Shown: positions 21,930 through 33,823 of the stretch, one piece after another
Layout of the letters: each line of letters starts with the position of its first letter
How positions within the stretch are numbered: position 1 is the first letter of the stretch
NCBI GenBank assembly: GCA_023213395.1
Contig: CM041465.1
Coordinates: 87,799,741 to 87,863,740, forward strand
DNA from: Cycas panzhihuaensis
Lineage: Eukaryota > Cycadophyta
Length of the DNA: 64,000 nucleotides
Direction of reading: 5' to 3'
Notes under the pieces: generated by a model
What the model saw: the letters and a program-made list of their open reading frames with translations, nothing else
The model's database searches: none
What the model was told of the DNA's origin: nothing
Position numbers and translations under genes: made by a program

Positions 21930-24900
21930 CATGGCTCCTCGATTCTGGTTCAACGAAATACATGATAGATTCAGAAAAGATGTTGGAAGAGACCTAACTA
22001 GTCAACACTCAAACTGTCATATTTAGGGATAACTTTACTTACAATATGACTAAAATTAGTAGGGCACCAATAATATTAAAGGACTCCAACATTAGACACC
22101 ACATAAGCAATGTGTTCCTTGTACCTAGTATGAAGATGAATCTACTTTTCATTAGCCAATTGGATAAGTAGGACTTAGATGTCCTCTTTAGCTAGGGCAT
22201 TTGCAAATATATAGACCATGCTACAGGCAAACTTATGGACACAAGACATGAAGATCATGGCTTATACAGGTTGGATGGAATCCCCTTTGCCACTACTCCA
22301 TAATATGAATCATGTTACATGGACAACTCAACTCAATCTAATAAAGGGAAGGATGTAATTGATGAAGAGTCCCCTTACATATAGGAACTTGGAGAATGCT
22401 CTCATTCAAAGGATGATGTGATTACAAATATCTATAAAGACCACGTATGGCATTAATGCCTAAGTCATTTAAATATATAAATTTTGAACCTTATATCTAG
22501 GCTAAAAATGGTATATGGCCTACCTAAAATCAAGAGATACCATAATATATATAAGGCCTACCTAAAGGGAAAGCAACAAAGAGAAATAATCCCTTCCAAG
22601 AATGCATGGAGAGCTTCACAACTATTAGAGTTAGTCCACTCTAATATTTATAGACCTATGTTCATCTAATCTCTTAATGGTAGCTAGTATTTCATCACTT
22701 TCATAGATGACGTCTCAAGGAAAGTGTAGGTCTATTTCTTGAAAAATAAATATCAAGCCCTAGATAGATTCAAAGAATTTAAAGTTGTTATAGAAAATGA
22801 AAGTGGGACCAAAATCAAGATTCTTAGATCTAATAATTTTATGCTTCTCACACACCTCAACAAAATGGTATAGCTAAAAGAATGAATCAGACCTTAATCA
22901 ACAAAGGAAAAGCCATGCTTAGTGCTACTAACCTTACCACTAAATTTTGGATTGATGCCATTTCAATCATTGCTTACCTAACCAACATAAGTCTCATAGT
23001 TAAGGTTAGGAATATTAGTCCTAGAGAATCTTGGTTAGGTCAAAAACCATCTATAGCTTACTTGAGGATCTTTGGATGCACAACATACAAATATATCCTA
23101 AAGAATAACATAAATAAGCTTGATGATAAGAGCCTTAAGTGCATATTCCTTAGCTATGTACCTAGTTGCAAAGCCTGTAAAGTCTTTGACACAATTAGTA
23201 ACCAAGCTTATATGACACAGGATGTAATCTTTATAGAAGAACCATATGAACTGACACCTCAACATCAGATTACAACAGCAGATAAAGTTGGTATACCATA
23301 AGTGACCCTTGGATAAATTTTAGAGCCACTAGCATTAGCTTCCTCCTACACTCTAGGTCCCTTATTAGTTCCAATAACTTCTTTATGATCAACTCAAGCA
23401 AGTATAAACTTGCCTTCTATTTTAATTGATGACTTTTAGGAGGAAGCCACTAGCTTTTAGTTGCCTCCTAATTAGGTATAACAACTTTTAAAGGATGCTC
23501 CTCCTCTTCTCATAATTGTAAAGAGGCCTTCCAAGATAAGACACTCTACAAACTTTGCTCTCATAGCATGTTTCCTTGAAACTCCTTAGCCTTCCATGTT
23601 TGAGGAGGCAGTTAAAGATTAAATGTAGAAAGTAGCTATGGATGAAGAGATGAATTCCATCTTAAAAAATAACACTTAGGAGCTAACTGAATTACCGTTT
23701 AGGAAGAAAATAATTAACTATAGATGGTTGTAAAAGACCAAGTTCCATATAGTTGGCATTATAGAGTGTTATAAAGCTTGTTTTATTGCAAGAGGTTTCA
23801 AATAGTAGGAAGGAATTGACTATGATGAGACCTTCATACTAGTAGGCAACATGACCACATTCATTTGGTTATGTCCCTAGCAACCCAATTTGGATGGATT
23901 GTTTACAAAATGGATGTGAAGACTACTTTTCTCAATGGAGATCTTAAAGAAGAGGTTTTCTTGAAATAAACCCCAAGTTATGATGTTCCAAGATAAGGAT
24001 ACTTAGTTTATAGACTCAAGAAAGTCCCTTATGGACTCAAGCAAGCACCACATACCTGGTATGTAAAAATAGATGCCTTTCTCACATATCACGGATTCAA
24101 TCATTTACCATTTGACCTTTATCTTTATATATAGGTTAGAGATAACTTAATCACCATCATTATTCTTTATTTGGATGACCTTGCTATCACTAGCAATGAT
24201 ACAGATAGAATTTTTTGGCTTCAATTAGAGTTAAAGAGCAACATTGAGATGATTGACCTTAGGTGGCTCCACTACTTCCTTAGAATTGAAGTTTGGCAAG
24301 AACCAAGCCATATCCTCTTGACTTAAACTAGTATGCCAATGAACTCTTAGAAAGATTTAGGATGATAAAATGCAATCCTACACTAATTCCTATGGGGATA
24401 AGAACTAAGTTAAACTTGGATGAACAAGGAAAGCCTTTCAATCCTACTTTGTACTGGTAATTAGTTAGGAGCCTTATTTATTTCACTCATACATGTCTGG
24501 ACATCTCATATGCAATAGGGATCTACTCTAGGTATATGTCACAACCCAAAGTATCTCACTAGAAAGCAGCCACTAGGATCCTCAAATACACTTGTGGTAC
24601 TCATCAGTTTATCCTTGAGTACAACATGACTGACTCACCTATTATAAAGGGACATATAGATGTTAATTGTGTTGGTTGCCAAGACACATGCCATTCAACT
24701 TTAGGATATTATTTTGATATGAACTAAGTTGTAATCTTGTGGAGCTGTAAGAAGTAGCCTAATACTACCCTTTCCTCCACCAAAGTAAAACATAAAGCAT
24801 TTATCCATGCTACAACCAAGTTAATTTGGCTTAGAGGATTCTCACTAAGTATGGACTTCAACAACGTGCACTTACCATCATATACTATGATAATCAAAGC

Positions 24901-25100
24901 ATATTAAAGAATATGAAGAATCATATATTCCATTCTAGAACAAAGCACATTGAGGTCCATTACTATTTCATCCATGAGCATGTCTAGAACAGAGAAGTTT
25001 ATCTCATCTACCATCCTATCGAAGACCAGGCCACCGACATCATCACCAAAGCACTTAGTAAACTAAAGTTTGAATGGTTTAGACATGACCTTGACATCTG
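21930..25100 (+). pseudogene. Co-C pol: protease, integrase (core deleted in part), RT, RNase H
   Basis: Protease near 21940: WLLDSGSTKYMI, active site intact. Integrase (22440-23300): [20 protein letters not shown], then a jump straight to the TPQQNG-type segment at 22850. About 20 residues between DNGGEF and TPQQNG are missing, so the core is broken; MNQTLINKGKAML onward is open to 23301. RT (23590-24420): [13 protein letters not shown]-like, YGLKQAPHTWY intact, LYLDDLAITSND near 24160 with the DD pair. RNase H (24540-25090): HIDVNCVGCQDTCHSTLGYYF and SSTKVKHKAFI. Ends KFEWFRHDL before the purine tract. Confidence 0.85.
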
Positions 25101-25128
25101 AAGAAATAAAGTTGTTATTAAGGGAGGG

Positions 25129-25511
25129 TGTTAAAACTATGTAATACTTCTTCTATTTCTTCATATCTTTGTAATCTAATGTTTATATTATATATTAAGG
25201 GACCTTTGATATAATTAAACCATATTTAATAGTGAAGTCAGGTCCACCTATTATGTCATTAAGTCATCCTATCAAATTGTATGTTAATACTAGCAGATGG
25301 CTATAATTAGTGCCTTGCACCTTTATATATTATATTGATTTAATTTTATATGGAAGCTCTGCTCAATAGAGAGCCTATAGTGTGACGAATTCATCTGCAA
25401 CCTTGCTAGTCTATTTGTTATGTTATTTATATATTTCCTTTGAATATTTCAATTACTTAGCATGATATACTTGGATCAGTGTATATGTATTTAGATCCTA
25501 ACATTTTATCA
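25129..25511 (+). repeat. Co-C 3' LTR
   Basis: TGTTAAAACTATGTAATAC directly after AAGGGAGGG. The end is set at 25511 by the target duplication and by the matching TTATCA end of the 5' copy. Confidence 0.9.
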
Positions 25512-25516
25512 ATCCA

Positions 25517-26122
25517 TTTATTTTGGTATTCTAAGGTAAAACATTATAAGTATATTTTAAAGGTTTTATTGATAATTACAAACTAACTATCCATCCTTGG
25601 ATGGTATGATAAATCCATATTAAATAAAGGTGTTAATGTGTGAAAGAGATCTTACCAAAATAAATTAGTGAATTTAGGATCTCTATCAGATACTATTATA
25701 GATGGGAATCCAAAAAGGTGGAAGAAAAACTAGATGTGCAAGTCAACTAGGTGAGGAGCTTTGTAGGTTTTATGTACTGATGCAGAATATATACATTTGA
25801 TTAATTGATTAATGATTAGCTAAATGGAATCAAATCTAGTAGATGATGGGAGGTTAGTAATGAAGTATATGGCTATATCTTATCTTTTTCCTTAAGGAAT
25901 ATGTAGGGATTAGAGAAGTCCTAGTTAGGCCCTAGCGTTTGCCTTATTACATTGGTAGGTATTATATTATGATACAAAGGCAAGGATAGATGACTTTATA
26001 TAAGGCTAATAAAAATTTTATCGAATACGATAATAGGTTTTGTCATACCTAGAATGACCTCTTAAGGGGATGGTGTGATATTCATACAAGATGTGGGGGA
26101 TGAAGGAGGATATTGGGATAAT
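25517..26122 (-). pseudogene. G1 integrase core, segment between Co-C and Co-D
   Basis: Minus-strand reading gives EYHTIPLRGHSRYDKTYYRI near 26090-26030 (family EFHxTPxGGHSGxxKTYxRI, the His-containing zinc part), then a worn core, and FGFPSIIVSDRDPKFTNLFW near 25710-25650, the FGxPxxIVSDRDxxFxSxFW box with the catalytic Asp, followed by NMDLSYHPRMDS near 25625. In-frame stops are frequent. This is a clear Ty3/gypsy integrase. Confidence 0.85.
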
Positions 26123-26127
26123 GAAAC

Positions 26128-26424
26128 TGAAAAGAGTGGATCTATCCTTCATCTCCATGCACTAAACACAAAGGCAAACATAGGAGCAAGAGAGACTTGA
26201 GAGAAAGAAAGTAGCTCTCACAAAATGGGGAGGTAAGAATGAATCTCCTCCATTGAGCTTTACTTTTATATTGAGAGAGGGAGCATTTGAGTTAGGTGAA
26301 ATGAAATTACACATAATGCACATGAAAGTGCATTTCACTTAAGTGATCTAATTTAAAGTTCACTTAAGACCCTTTTTCGAAATAATCAACTAATGTAATG
26401 ACCTTATGTCATTAACCCTTTTCA
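26128..26424 (-). repeat. Co-D 3' LTR (297 bases)
   Basis: Plus-strand reading TGAAAAGAGTGG…CCCTTTTCA; identical in length to 33470-33766, with about 7 substitutions. Confidence 0.95.
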
Positions 26425-26437
26425 ATCTCCCCCTTAG
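26425..26437 (-). promoter_or_regulatory. Co-D polypurine tract
   Basis: On the minus strand AAGGGGGAGAT lies immediately upstream of the 3' LTR. It primes plus-strand DNA synthesis. Confidence 0.88.
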
Positions 26438-26857
26438 TGGTAGAAGGTCATTTCATTCTATTTTATTCTATCCTATGAGGTCTTCATTTGAGCCTTTTAT
26501 AAAGCAAACTAGTATGATACTTTTGTGGGAAACCCTCATGGGGAAGACAACCCACAAATTTTCTAATCTACTAACCTGGCTCAGGCAACTCTTTAAATGT
26601 AGCCAGATAGCCAATCAGTACAATAAATTTTGTAGCTAAAATCTACTGAGTCTCCATATACCATTTGGTCATCCCCCATGCCCTTTCGAGTTTTCACAGG
26701 TTCTGATTTTCCAAAATGATACAACCCTCATCCTTTTGTGCCCACATGGGGTTTTCATGAATGGGATAGAGCAGAGACTTACTCTTGTCCTTTCGCACCC
26801 ACAAGGGGTTTTCATGAATGAGATAGAGTATGATAGTCCTATTGTCATCTCCTTCAA
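26438..26857 (-). other. Co-D 3' untranslated region with a short direct repeat
   Basis: Between the pol stop and the polypurine tract. Two imperfect copies of a CACAAGGGGTTTTCATGAATG-like unit with flanking GATAGAG lie at about 26742-26773 and 26798-26829. A minus-strand frame here (MKEMTIGLSYSISFMKTPCG…) only reflects this repeat. Confidence 0.6.
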
Positions 26858-29800
26858 TCAGTCAGAGATGGAGGCCCTAAGGCCGAGTTGCTTTCGAAAC
26901 TGTTCAAACTTCACCCTCTTTAGTGGTTTGGTGAAGATATCGGCCACTTGATCTATTATGGGGCAAGATCAATTGAATTGTGCCATCATGAACTAGTTCT
27001 CTAATCCTGTGGACTTTTGTACTTATATTTTTAGTACAATCATGAAATACAAGATTTTTAGCCATCTAGATTATAGATTGATTATCTACATGTAAGCTAG
27101 TAGAACTTGTTTGGGTGGCATTTAATGTATTCAACAATTTTCTAAGCCATATCACCTCCTTGCTTGTCTCAGAAGCAGCAATGTACTCAGCTTCAGCAGT
27201 TGAGTCTACAACTATCTTCTGTCGTCTAGATCTCCATGATATTGGTGCTGTTCCAAGAAATATTATGTACCCAGACGTAGATCTTCCTGTGTCTTTATCT
27301 CTGGCAAAGTCTAAGTCTGCGTATGCATAAAGTTTAAATTCTGCATTAGGTTCATACAACAGACCATATTTGCTAGTCATCTTTAGGTACCTCAACACTC
27401 GTATTGTAACTTACCAATGATTCTGCTTAGGATTTATCATGAATCTTGTAAGAATACCGACAGAGTGTGCAATATCTGACCTTGTGTTGGTAGTATAGAT
27501 GAGACTACCTGCAAGTTGCCTGTAGAGTGTTGCATCTGCCTCCCTATTGTCACCATCAACTGAGAGCTTAACATTAGGCTCCATAGGTGTATCCACTGGT
27601 CGAGTACCTTCCAACTGAAACTTTGTCAAAAGATCGTTGATATATTTTTCTTAGGAGAGAAAGATTTTGCTATCCTTTTGAGTTACTTCAATTCCTAAGT
27701 AATATTTCATCAACTCAAGGTTAGACAATTCAAAAGTTTTAGCAAGGTCCTTCTTCAGCTGGCTAATTACATGTTCACTATTCCCCGTTATGAGCATGTC
27801 ATCTACAAAGATTAAGAGGTAAGTGACTTTATCATTTTGGCACTTGATGAATAATGTTGCATCAATATCTTGATAGTCACAAACCTCATATCTAAGTTAT
27901 CTCATTCTTTCAGACAACTTGGTAAACCAAGCATGAGGGGCTTGCTTTAGATCGTACAAGGACTTTTTAAGCCTACAAACTTTATGCTCCTGATCGTCAA
28001 TCTCGTATCCTTCTGGCTGAGCCATGTAAATTTCTTCTTTAAGGTCCCCATTGAGAAATGCAGTCTTAACATCAAGTTAGTGGATTTTCTAACCTTGTTG
28101 AGCAGCCAAGGCTATAAAAGTTCTGATTGTAGGCCACTTGGTTGTAGGAGCAAAGATTTCAGTGTAGTCAATGCCTTCCCTTTGCGTGAATCCTTTTGCT
28201 ACCAACCTCGCCTTGTGTTTTTCTAGGGTGCCATCTAATCTATACTTATTTTTGAACACCCATTTATTTTGAACTACCTTTCTTCCAAGTGGTAGATCAA
28301 CAAGCTCCCATGTACCGTTCTTAATAAGAGATTGATACTCTTCGTTCATGGCATTTCTCCAAGCTGCATGCTTTACAACTTCTTAGTACATTAGGGGCTC
28401 TTCATTAAGAGCAAGATGCGCCCACCGGTTCAAGCTCAATGGAAAGTGATTCATGCATCCTTGCTCTATGGGCACTTCTAGTGCTAGTTTTGCCTACCTC
28501 ATCTGGGTGCATGTCCTTGTGTAGCTAGTAGGCTTCACGAAAACCTCAAGTTAGGAATGAGGTTTTCATTTCCACAACCTCTTAATCTTTGTTTTCATCT
28601 TGAAAAGGATCATGTGAAATATTTGGCATGGAGGAAGTTGATGATGCTGGAGAAGATGGGCCAGCCACAGATGTTGGAGAAGATGATCCTTCTGCTATGG
28701 CTTTGCCTTTGTCAACTTGGTTGTTCACAAATGATGGTGCTGGATGTATACACATTGGATTGGAGTCACAGCTTATATCCTCCTAGGATCTATTGTTAGA
28801 TTCCAAGATTTTAAGCAACTGTTTAGCATCTCCCCCTCTAAATTTTAGAATCTGGATATCAAATTTAGTAGCATTATTAAATCAGTATGAAGGTATCTTG
28901 GAGTCAAGTTTGAGTAATTGATCTTCAGTCTCTACAGAGATAACATCTCTAGTGATGATGATTTTATGCTATGAAGGTATAAAAACCTTGTATCCCTTTT
29001 TGTCCATAGGGTATCCGACAAAGATGCCTTTGATGGCTCTATCTTGGAGCTTATTTCTATGTTCCTGCAAAATATAAGCATAACAAGTAGAGCCAAAAAT
29101 TTTGAAGTAGGAGATAGAGGGGGTTTGTCTATACCACATTTCATGTGGAGAGGGGCCGAGCTTGGAGGGACTAACAGTGTTGATGCAATACACAACAGTC
29201 CAGATAGCCTTAGCCTAAAGATAAATAGGGACATTCTTATATACTAGCATAGCACGAGCCATATTCATGATGGTCCTGTTCATGCACTCGGCAACTCCAT
29301 TTTACTGGGGTGTACATGCAACAGTGGTCTGATGTTTGATTCCATGTTGACGTAGGTACGATTCAGACTCATTGGATGTGTACTTGCCACCATTGTCAAT
29401 CCTGAGTATTTTGATCTTAAATCCAGATTCATTTTCCATGCGAGCCTTGAAAGCTTGAAACATAGAAAAAGCTTCATCTTTCTTTGCAAGAAAAGTAACC
29501 CATACTTTCTTGGTAAAATCATCAATGAAAGTAATATAGTACCACTTCTGTTTGATAGAAGGGATGGGCATAAGACCGCATATATCTGAGTGTACAAGCT
29601 GCAAAGGTTGGCTAGATTTCCACTGACTATGAGGAAAGGGTTGTCTTTGAGATTTAGCAATAATACATGCTTCACATTTAAAGGGCTTGGAGGCGAACTT
29701 AGGCAAACCAGGAAGAGTGTTTTGTAGTTCCTTTAAATGATCAATTTTGATATGGCCCATACGAGTATGCCATAGAGCTGCTTGGGATAACTTTTGAGGA

Positions 29801-30236
29801 GTCAGGGTTGTGGTAAAAATAAATTCATCATCAACATAGTTAGCTTCAGAGGATGGTGAGCCAGTTAGGTGAAAAAGTTTGTCATCAAGAATTCCGGTCA
29901 TAACCATAGCATTTGAAGGAGGGTGAATGACACAGAGAGTTTGATTGTTTACAATTACACTCAAATCAAATCCATGAGAGACAAGGGTGGACAGGGAGAG
30001 CAGATTCTGCTTCAGAGCAAGAATATATAAAACATCAACAAGTGTAAAATCTGGAAGGCCTGGGAGTTTCAGGTAAACTGTTCCAAGTCCTTCGACTGGC
30101 TGAGATGATTTGTCAGCCATGTGTACAACACCATGAACTTTAGAGTCAAAATCTTGATAGAACTGGTGATAATAAGTCATGTGTTATGTTGCTCCAGTAT
30201 CCATGATCCACGATGAAGTATTTGAGGTAGCACTAT
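26858..30236 (-). pseudogene. Co-D pol: protease, integrase, RT, RNase H
   Basis: Protease near 30212: WIMDTGAT, active site intact. Pre-integrase zinc segment near 29790-29650 (WHTRMGHI, CEACIIAKS). Integrase (29640-29100): LVHSDICGLMP, FIDDFTKKVWVTFLAKK, LRIDNGGKY, CTPQ*NGVAECMNRT, SYFKIFGSTCYAYI. RT (28350-27420): [51 protein letters not shown], and FVDDMLI near 27800 with both catalytic Asp. RNase H (27396-26870): YADLDFARDKDTGRSTSGYI, STAEAEYIAASETSKEVIW, then VADIFTKPLKRVKFEQF and a stop at about 26858. A modest number of stops remain. Confidence 0.92.
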
Positions 30237-31411
30237 TTACAACTCTAAGTGGTGAAGGCAAAAGTAAATAAGCATAGCCATAATGAGCCTCAATATACTT
30301 AGTGGATCTATTAACAACAATTGATGAATTGGTCCCAATTCTTTGAAGGTGTGCATGAGAAAATTGTGTTCCACCAAAAGCATCTTCAAAAGAAGTATTA
30401 TCAACATTATGTGTACCATGGCACTGTTGATAACTTGGTAGTTTGTTGGTGGCAGTTCTGTAATTTTTAGCATAATGTCCTCTTCTATTACACCTTTAGC
30501 ACATGATTGTTTGATTTCCAGTCCAAGTATTGGGTTGGCTGGATTGTCTCGACATCGGATCTAAGTCCAGGTTGATTATTTTAGCCTTGGCCTTAAGACT
30601 GTTTTTGTTGGAATTGAGGAGCCTGTTGACTAAGAGGACGTTGTCCTTGTTGTCTACCTCTTCCTCTTCCACAGGAATTACCACCTCTATGAGAGTATTG
30701 ACCTTGATTTTTGTTGTAACAAAGATCTTATTCCACTTGAAAAGCAGCATCAATTGGATCTGATGTAGTGGCAAAGTTGGTATCAAAGTTCTTATCAAAT
30801 TAAATGAACTTATCAGCAAGATCCTCAAAGTTTAGGGTCTTCAAAGTTCCATTGGATTGAAGACTCCCCAATAGATTTTTATAATCTGGGATATGGAGAC
30901 ATGACTGAATCAAGAAAGCCCATGTAATACATTGAATTTTAAAATCTTTATCAATGGCTTGCTTGATTGGACGAAGGAGATTGATTGTCTCACTTGCATG
31001 TCCTTTCTGCATTTTTAATTTGTTCATATTTAGCACTAAGTGAACAAATTCTAAGTCTGATTTAGTGTCAAAGTTCTTCTTAAGAACTTCAAGAACTTGC
31101 CATGCTGTATCATATACAACTTCATCAATGAGATTATGCAAGGAATAATCAGTGACAAGCAGTATCCCTGCACAGATTTTATCATCATCAAGTTCTTATT
31201 GGCGTTTAGCTACAGCTTCAGTGGGAGCAGTTGGAGCACCTCCTATTGAAGCAATTGTGGTAGTTGTAGCTGCAACAGGTGGTGTAGGTTGTAAGTGATA
31301 TCTCCATAGACCTTCATACTTTGCAGCATTTTTGACACCAGTGAACCACATGTCCTAATTTTCTTTCCTTTTTAGAATGTAGTTCACATTTTGCTTGAAC
31401 TGTGAAGACAT
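30237..31411 (-). pseudogene. Co-D gag
   Basis: ATG at 31411 opens MSSQFKQNVNYILKRKEN with a stop in place of Gln at the end of that run. The UBN2-type core is open at 31141-30800 (ISL-like lead, WQVLEVLKKNFDTKSDLEF, KLKMQKGHASETINLLRPI). A basic Arg/Gly-rich stretch precedes the knuckle near 30490, which reads C*RCNRRGHYAKNY: the last Cys is now Tyr and one residue is a stop. Only a few single-base changes separate this from a typical copia gag. Confidence 0.85.
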
Positions 31412-33455
31412 TGTGTCTTTTTAGAAGGGAAGAAATGAACAAGGGACTATAAAAGTGATGGCAATAAATGACCGATCACTATTTACAAATGGAAAATGTA
31501 ATGAAGTAGTGTAGAAGAAGGAAGAAGAAGTGAGAATGGTTGCTCAAAGATGAAAGGAGCAACTTAGAGAAAAGTCACCAACACTTGTGACAAATATTAA
31601 CCTGACGCAGCAGGAATATGAGAAGTACTATGATAAAAATTGGCGACTAGCACTTGTGGAAAATATTAACCTGATGCAGCAGGAATATGAGAAGCACTAT
31701 GATTGTGATTACATTATGGATCACTTTTTACAAATAAGTAAGTGATCAATATACAAGATTGTAGGCCAATATAGAAGATGACATCATTGGGTTTACACAA
31801 CTTGAAACTCAAATGTAGGATGCATAATCAACCCAATAACCTCTAACTTGTGTCCAACGTGTAGTTGAGGTTGTTGAAGGGATGCCTAGGCTTCTAGTAG
31901 AATTAATTTGGCCTTCACCCGCGATACCCGCAATCGTGCTTGGTGATGAAATCCAAGTCATAACAGAGCCCATGTACTCCCAATCCTCACCGAGTTCACC
32001 AGTGAGCAGCTATATACCTCCTCTAAAGAGTGGTACGTGCATACCCATGGTCATGATGGATATTGGGTCAGGTATATTTTAATCTTGTATTAAAGTTTTA
32101 GTTTTCTTGGTTGGTTATCAGGATGATCCCTAATTGAGGCACGATGGTATGGCTAACCAAACCTCACCAATATTCCGGTTTAGTCAAGTCCCAACTTGAA
32201 ACCCACACCTCCTTTATGGCACGGCATTCTGCCAACCAAGGTATCTCAACCTTGGTGAGTATGTGAACAAGTACAAGATGGCAGAAAATAGTGTGCGTGA
32301 TGCGTTCCTTTTAGGAAGAGTGAAAAGATTATCGAATTACATCAAACGTATATTTAACTGAAAATAATGCTTGCTTGGAGTGCTTTTGGAGTGCTTGGTT
32401 GAAGTGCTTGCTTGAAGTGTCTTTGGAGTGCTTGCTTTGAGTGATTTTAGAGTGCTGAAATGCAATGCTAATAAGTGAGTGAGGACATCGATATTGCTCC
32501 GATCCAGGTGTTTTTTTTCTCACTTTTATAATGGGCTTTTAAGCCTTATAAAAAGGAAGAAATTTTCTTCACTTTTTTTTTCTTTTTTTTTTTGTTAATA
32601 CAAAAAAAGTACTCTTCACTAAATCTGCAATAACTTTCTCCCATGATGTTGAAATGGAGTGCCAATTTTTGTGATATAAACTAGACTCAGAGCTTCATCT
32701 TTAGGAAGTGGAATCAGGTCCAAATGAGTTCTGGAAAGTTTTTGATAGCCCCACAAATTAGGAAATTATATTTTTTCAGAATTCTTACTAAAAATAACTA
32801 CTGTTCACTAAAATAGCAATAACTTCCTCATACGACATCCAAATTAGGTGTTGATTTTTGCGTTGGAAAGTAGACTCAGAGCCCCATCTTTGACAATTAG
32901 AATCACTTCAATTGGATCTCTGTAGAATATTTTGCAGACCTATGAAGTTTAGTAATCAAATTATATTTTTGCAGAAATTTTAGCTTGCTAATATCTCATT
33001 AACACATGATACCATATGAAATTTCCATCATTTTTTTATCACTAGGATCCCAATATGGGCAAGGTGAGAGCATACAATGATAGATATTTTAAATGGCTCA
33101 AAATTCTTTTAAAAAAATGGGTAAAAACTCCCCTTACAATCATTCTTCTAAATGCTGGAAAAATTTTGGCAGCATTTCCCCTTGTTAAATGGACAAAAAA
33201 GGGAAAAGAAAAAGAAGAATGAGATAGCATGAATGGCCAGCAAAGAATTGGAATCCTTGGGCCTTACAACTCCTTGTATTATGCTTCCAAACTTGCAAAA
33301 GAGAAAGGAAAAGCAAACAATACAAAATATACTATCATAATAACTTGAAATTATTTCTAAATTCACTTTCACAATCTCCTTCACCACATGGATTATGGGG
33401 GAGAAGGAAGTGATGGCTCCATTGCAAGTGCAAGTGGGGAATATGAAGGAAGCAA
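31412..33455 (-). other. Co-D leader (about 2 kb) with several internal repeats
   Basis: Between primer site and gag. It contains a 69-base direct repeat (about 31576-31704, two copies around CACTTGTG…GATGCAGCAGGAATATGAG), a run of GAGTGCTT/GAAGTGCTT words (about 32367-32455), T-rich tracts near 32570-32595, and two diverged copies of a 191-base unit (about 32612-32800 and 32803-32990) sharing GCAATAACTT and AGACTCAGAGC. A plus-strand open frame at 31882-32082 contains CpG-rich sequence of unknown origin. Confidence 0.65.
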
Positions 33456-33467
33456 GCTCTGATACCA
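33456..33467 (-). promoter_or_regulatory. Co-D primer binding site
   Basis: The minus strand reads TGGTATCAGAGC, the exact complement of the initiator Met-tRNA 3' end, two bases inside the 5' LTR. Confidence 0.95.
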
Positions 33468-33469
33468 CG

Positions 33470-33766
33470 TGAAAAGAGTGGATCTATCCTTCATCTCCAT
33501 GCACTAAACACAAAGGCAAACATGGGAGCAAGAGAGACTTGAGAGAAAAAAAGTAGCCCTCACAAAATGGGGAGGTAATAATGAATCTCCTCCATTGAGC
33601 TTTACTTTTATATTGAGAGAGGGAGCATTTGAGTTAGGTGAAATGAAATTACACATAATGCACATAAAAGTGTATTTCACTTAAGTGATCTAATTTAAAG
33701 TTCACTTAAGATCCTTTTTCGAAATAATCAACTAATGTAATGACCTTATGTCATTAACCCTTTTCA
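33470..33766 (-). repeat. Co-D 5' LTR with TATA motif
   Basis: 297 bases, TGAAAAG…CTTTTCA. On the minus strand TATAAAA at 33612-33606 is the likely promoter element for the element RNA. Confidence 0.95.
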
Positions 33767-33771
33767 GAAAC

Positions 33772-33823
33772 TTACTTGAACAAGCAAACATAACCGAACA
33801 TAAATAAAATGAAATGTTGAAGG
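33772..33823 (-). pseudogene. G1 integrase N-terminal sliver between Co-D and L2
   Basis: Minus-strand reading FHFIYVRLCLLVQVSF continues directly into the 26127 piece once Co-D is skipped. It matches the FxxGLLxYKGRLCLPxxS segment before the zinc domain of gypsy integrases. Only about 50 bases, but it is what shows that L2 and Co-D sit in the same gypsy copy. Confidence 0.7.

Larger units (their letters stand above)
18475..25511 (+). mobile_element. Ty1/copia element Co-C, complete in outline, inserted in G1
   Basis: Two LTRs of 384 and 383 bases, a primer site, a 1.6-kb leader, gag, pol and a polypurine tract (AAGGGAGGG, 25120-25128) are all in order on plus. The target duplication is GTCCA (18470-18474) and ATCCA (25512-25516), one G-to-A change apart. 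G1 integrase continues on both sides. A deletion in the integrase core and many stops make it inactive. Its leader shares a long block with Co-G although the gag proteins differ. Confidence 0.9.
26128..33766 (-). mobile_element. Ty1/copia element Co-D, youngest and best preserved, inserted in G1
   Basis: Two 297-base LTRs differ at about 7 sites by eye. The target duplication GAAAC is perfect (26123-26127 and 33767-33771). The LTR ends TGAAAAG…CTTTTCA form a perfect terminal inverted repeat. An exact initiator Met-tRNA primer site, a 2-kb leader, gag, pol and polypurine tract are present. All catalytic motifs can be read, and stops are fewer than in the other copies. Total 7,639 bases. G1 H2C2 and integrase core lie on its two sides. 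Confidence 0.95.

Noticed and set aside
27115-29247. Plus-strand frames of 67-80 codons opposite Co-D pol
   Set aside because: They are shadows of the clear minus-strand integrase, RT and RNase H.
31576-31704. Possible CRISPR-like or satellite array
   Set aside because: Only two units, no spacers, in a plant retrotransposon leader.
31882-32082. Plus-strand frame of 66 codons in the Co-D leader as a captured gene
   Set aside because: It has some CpG and protein-like composition, but no family could be recognised, and the element itself runs on the other strand. Kept only as a remark in the leader entry.
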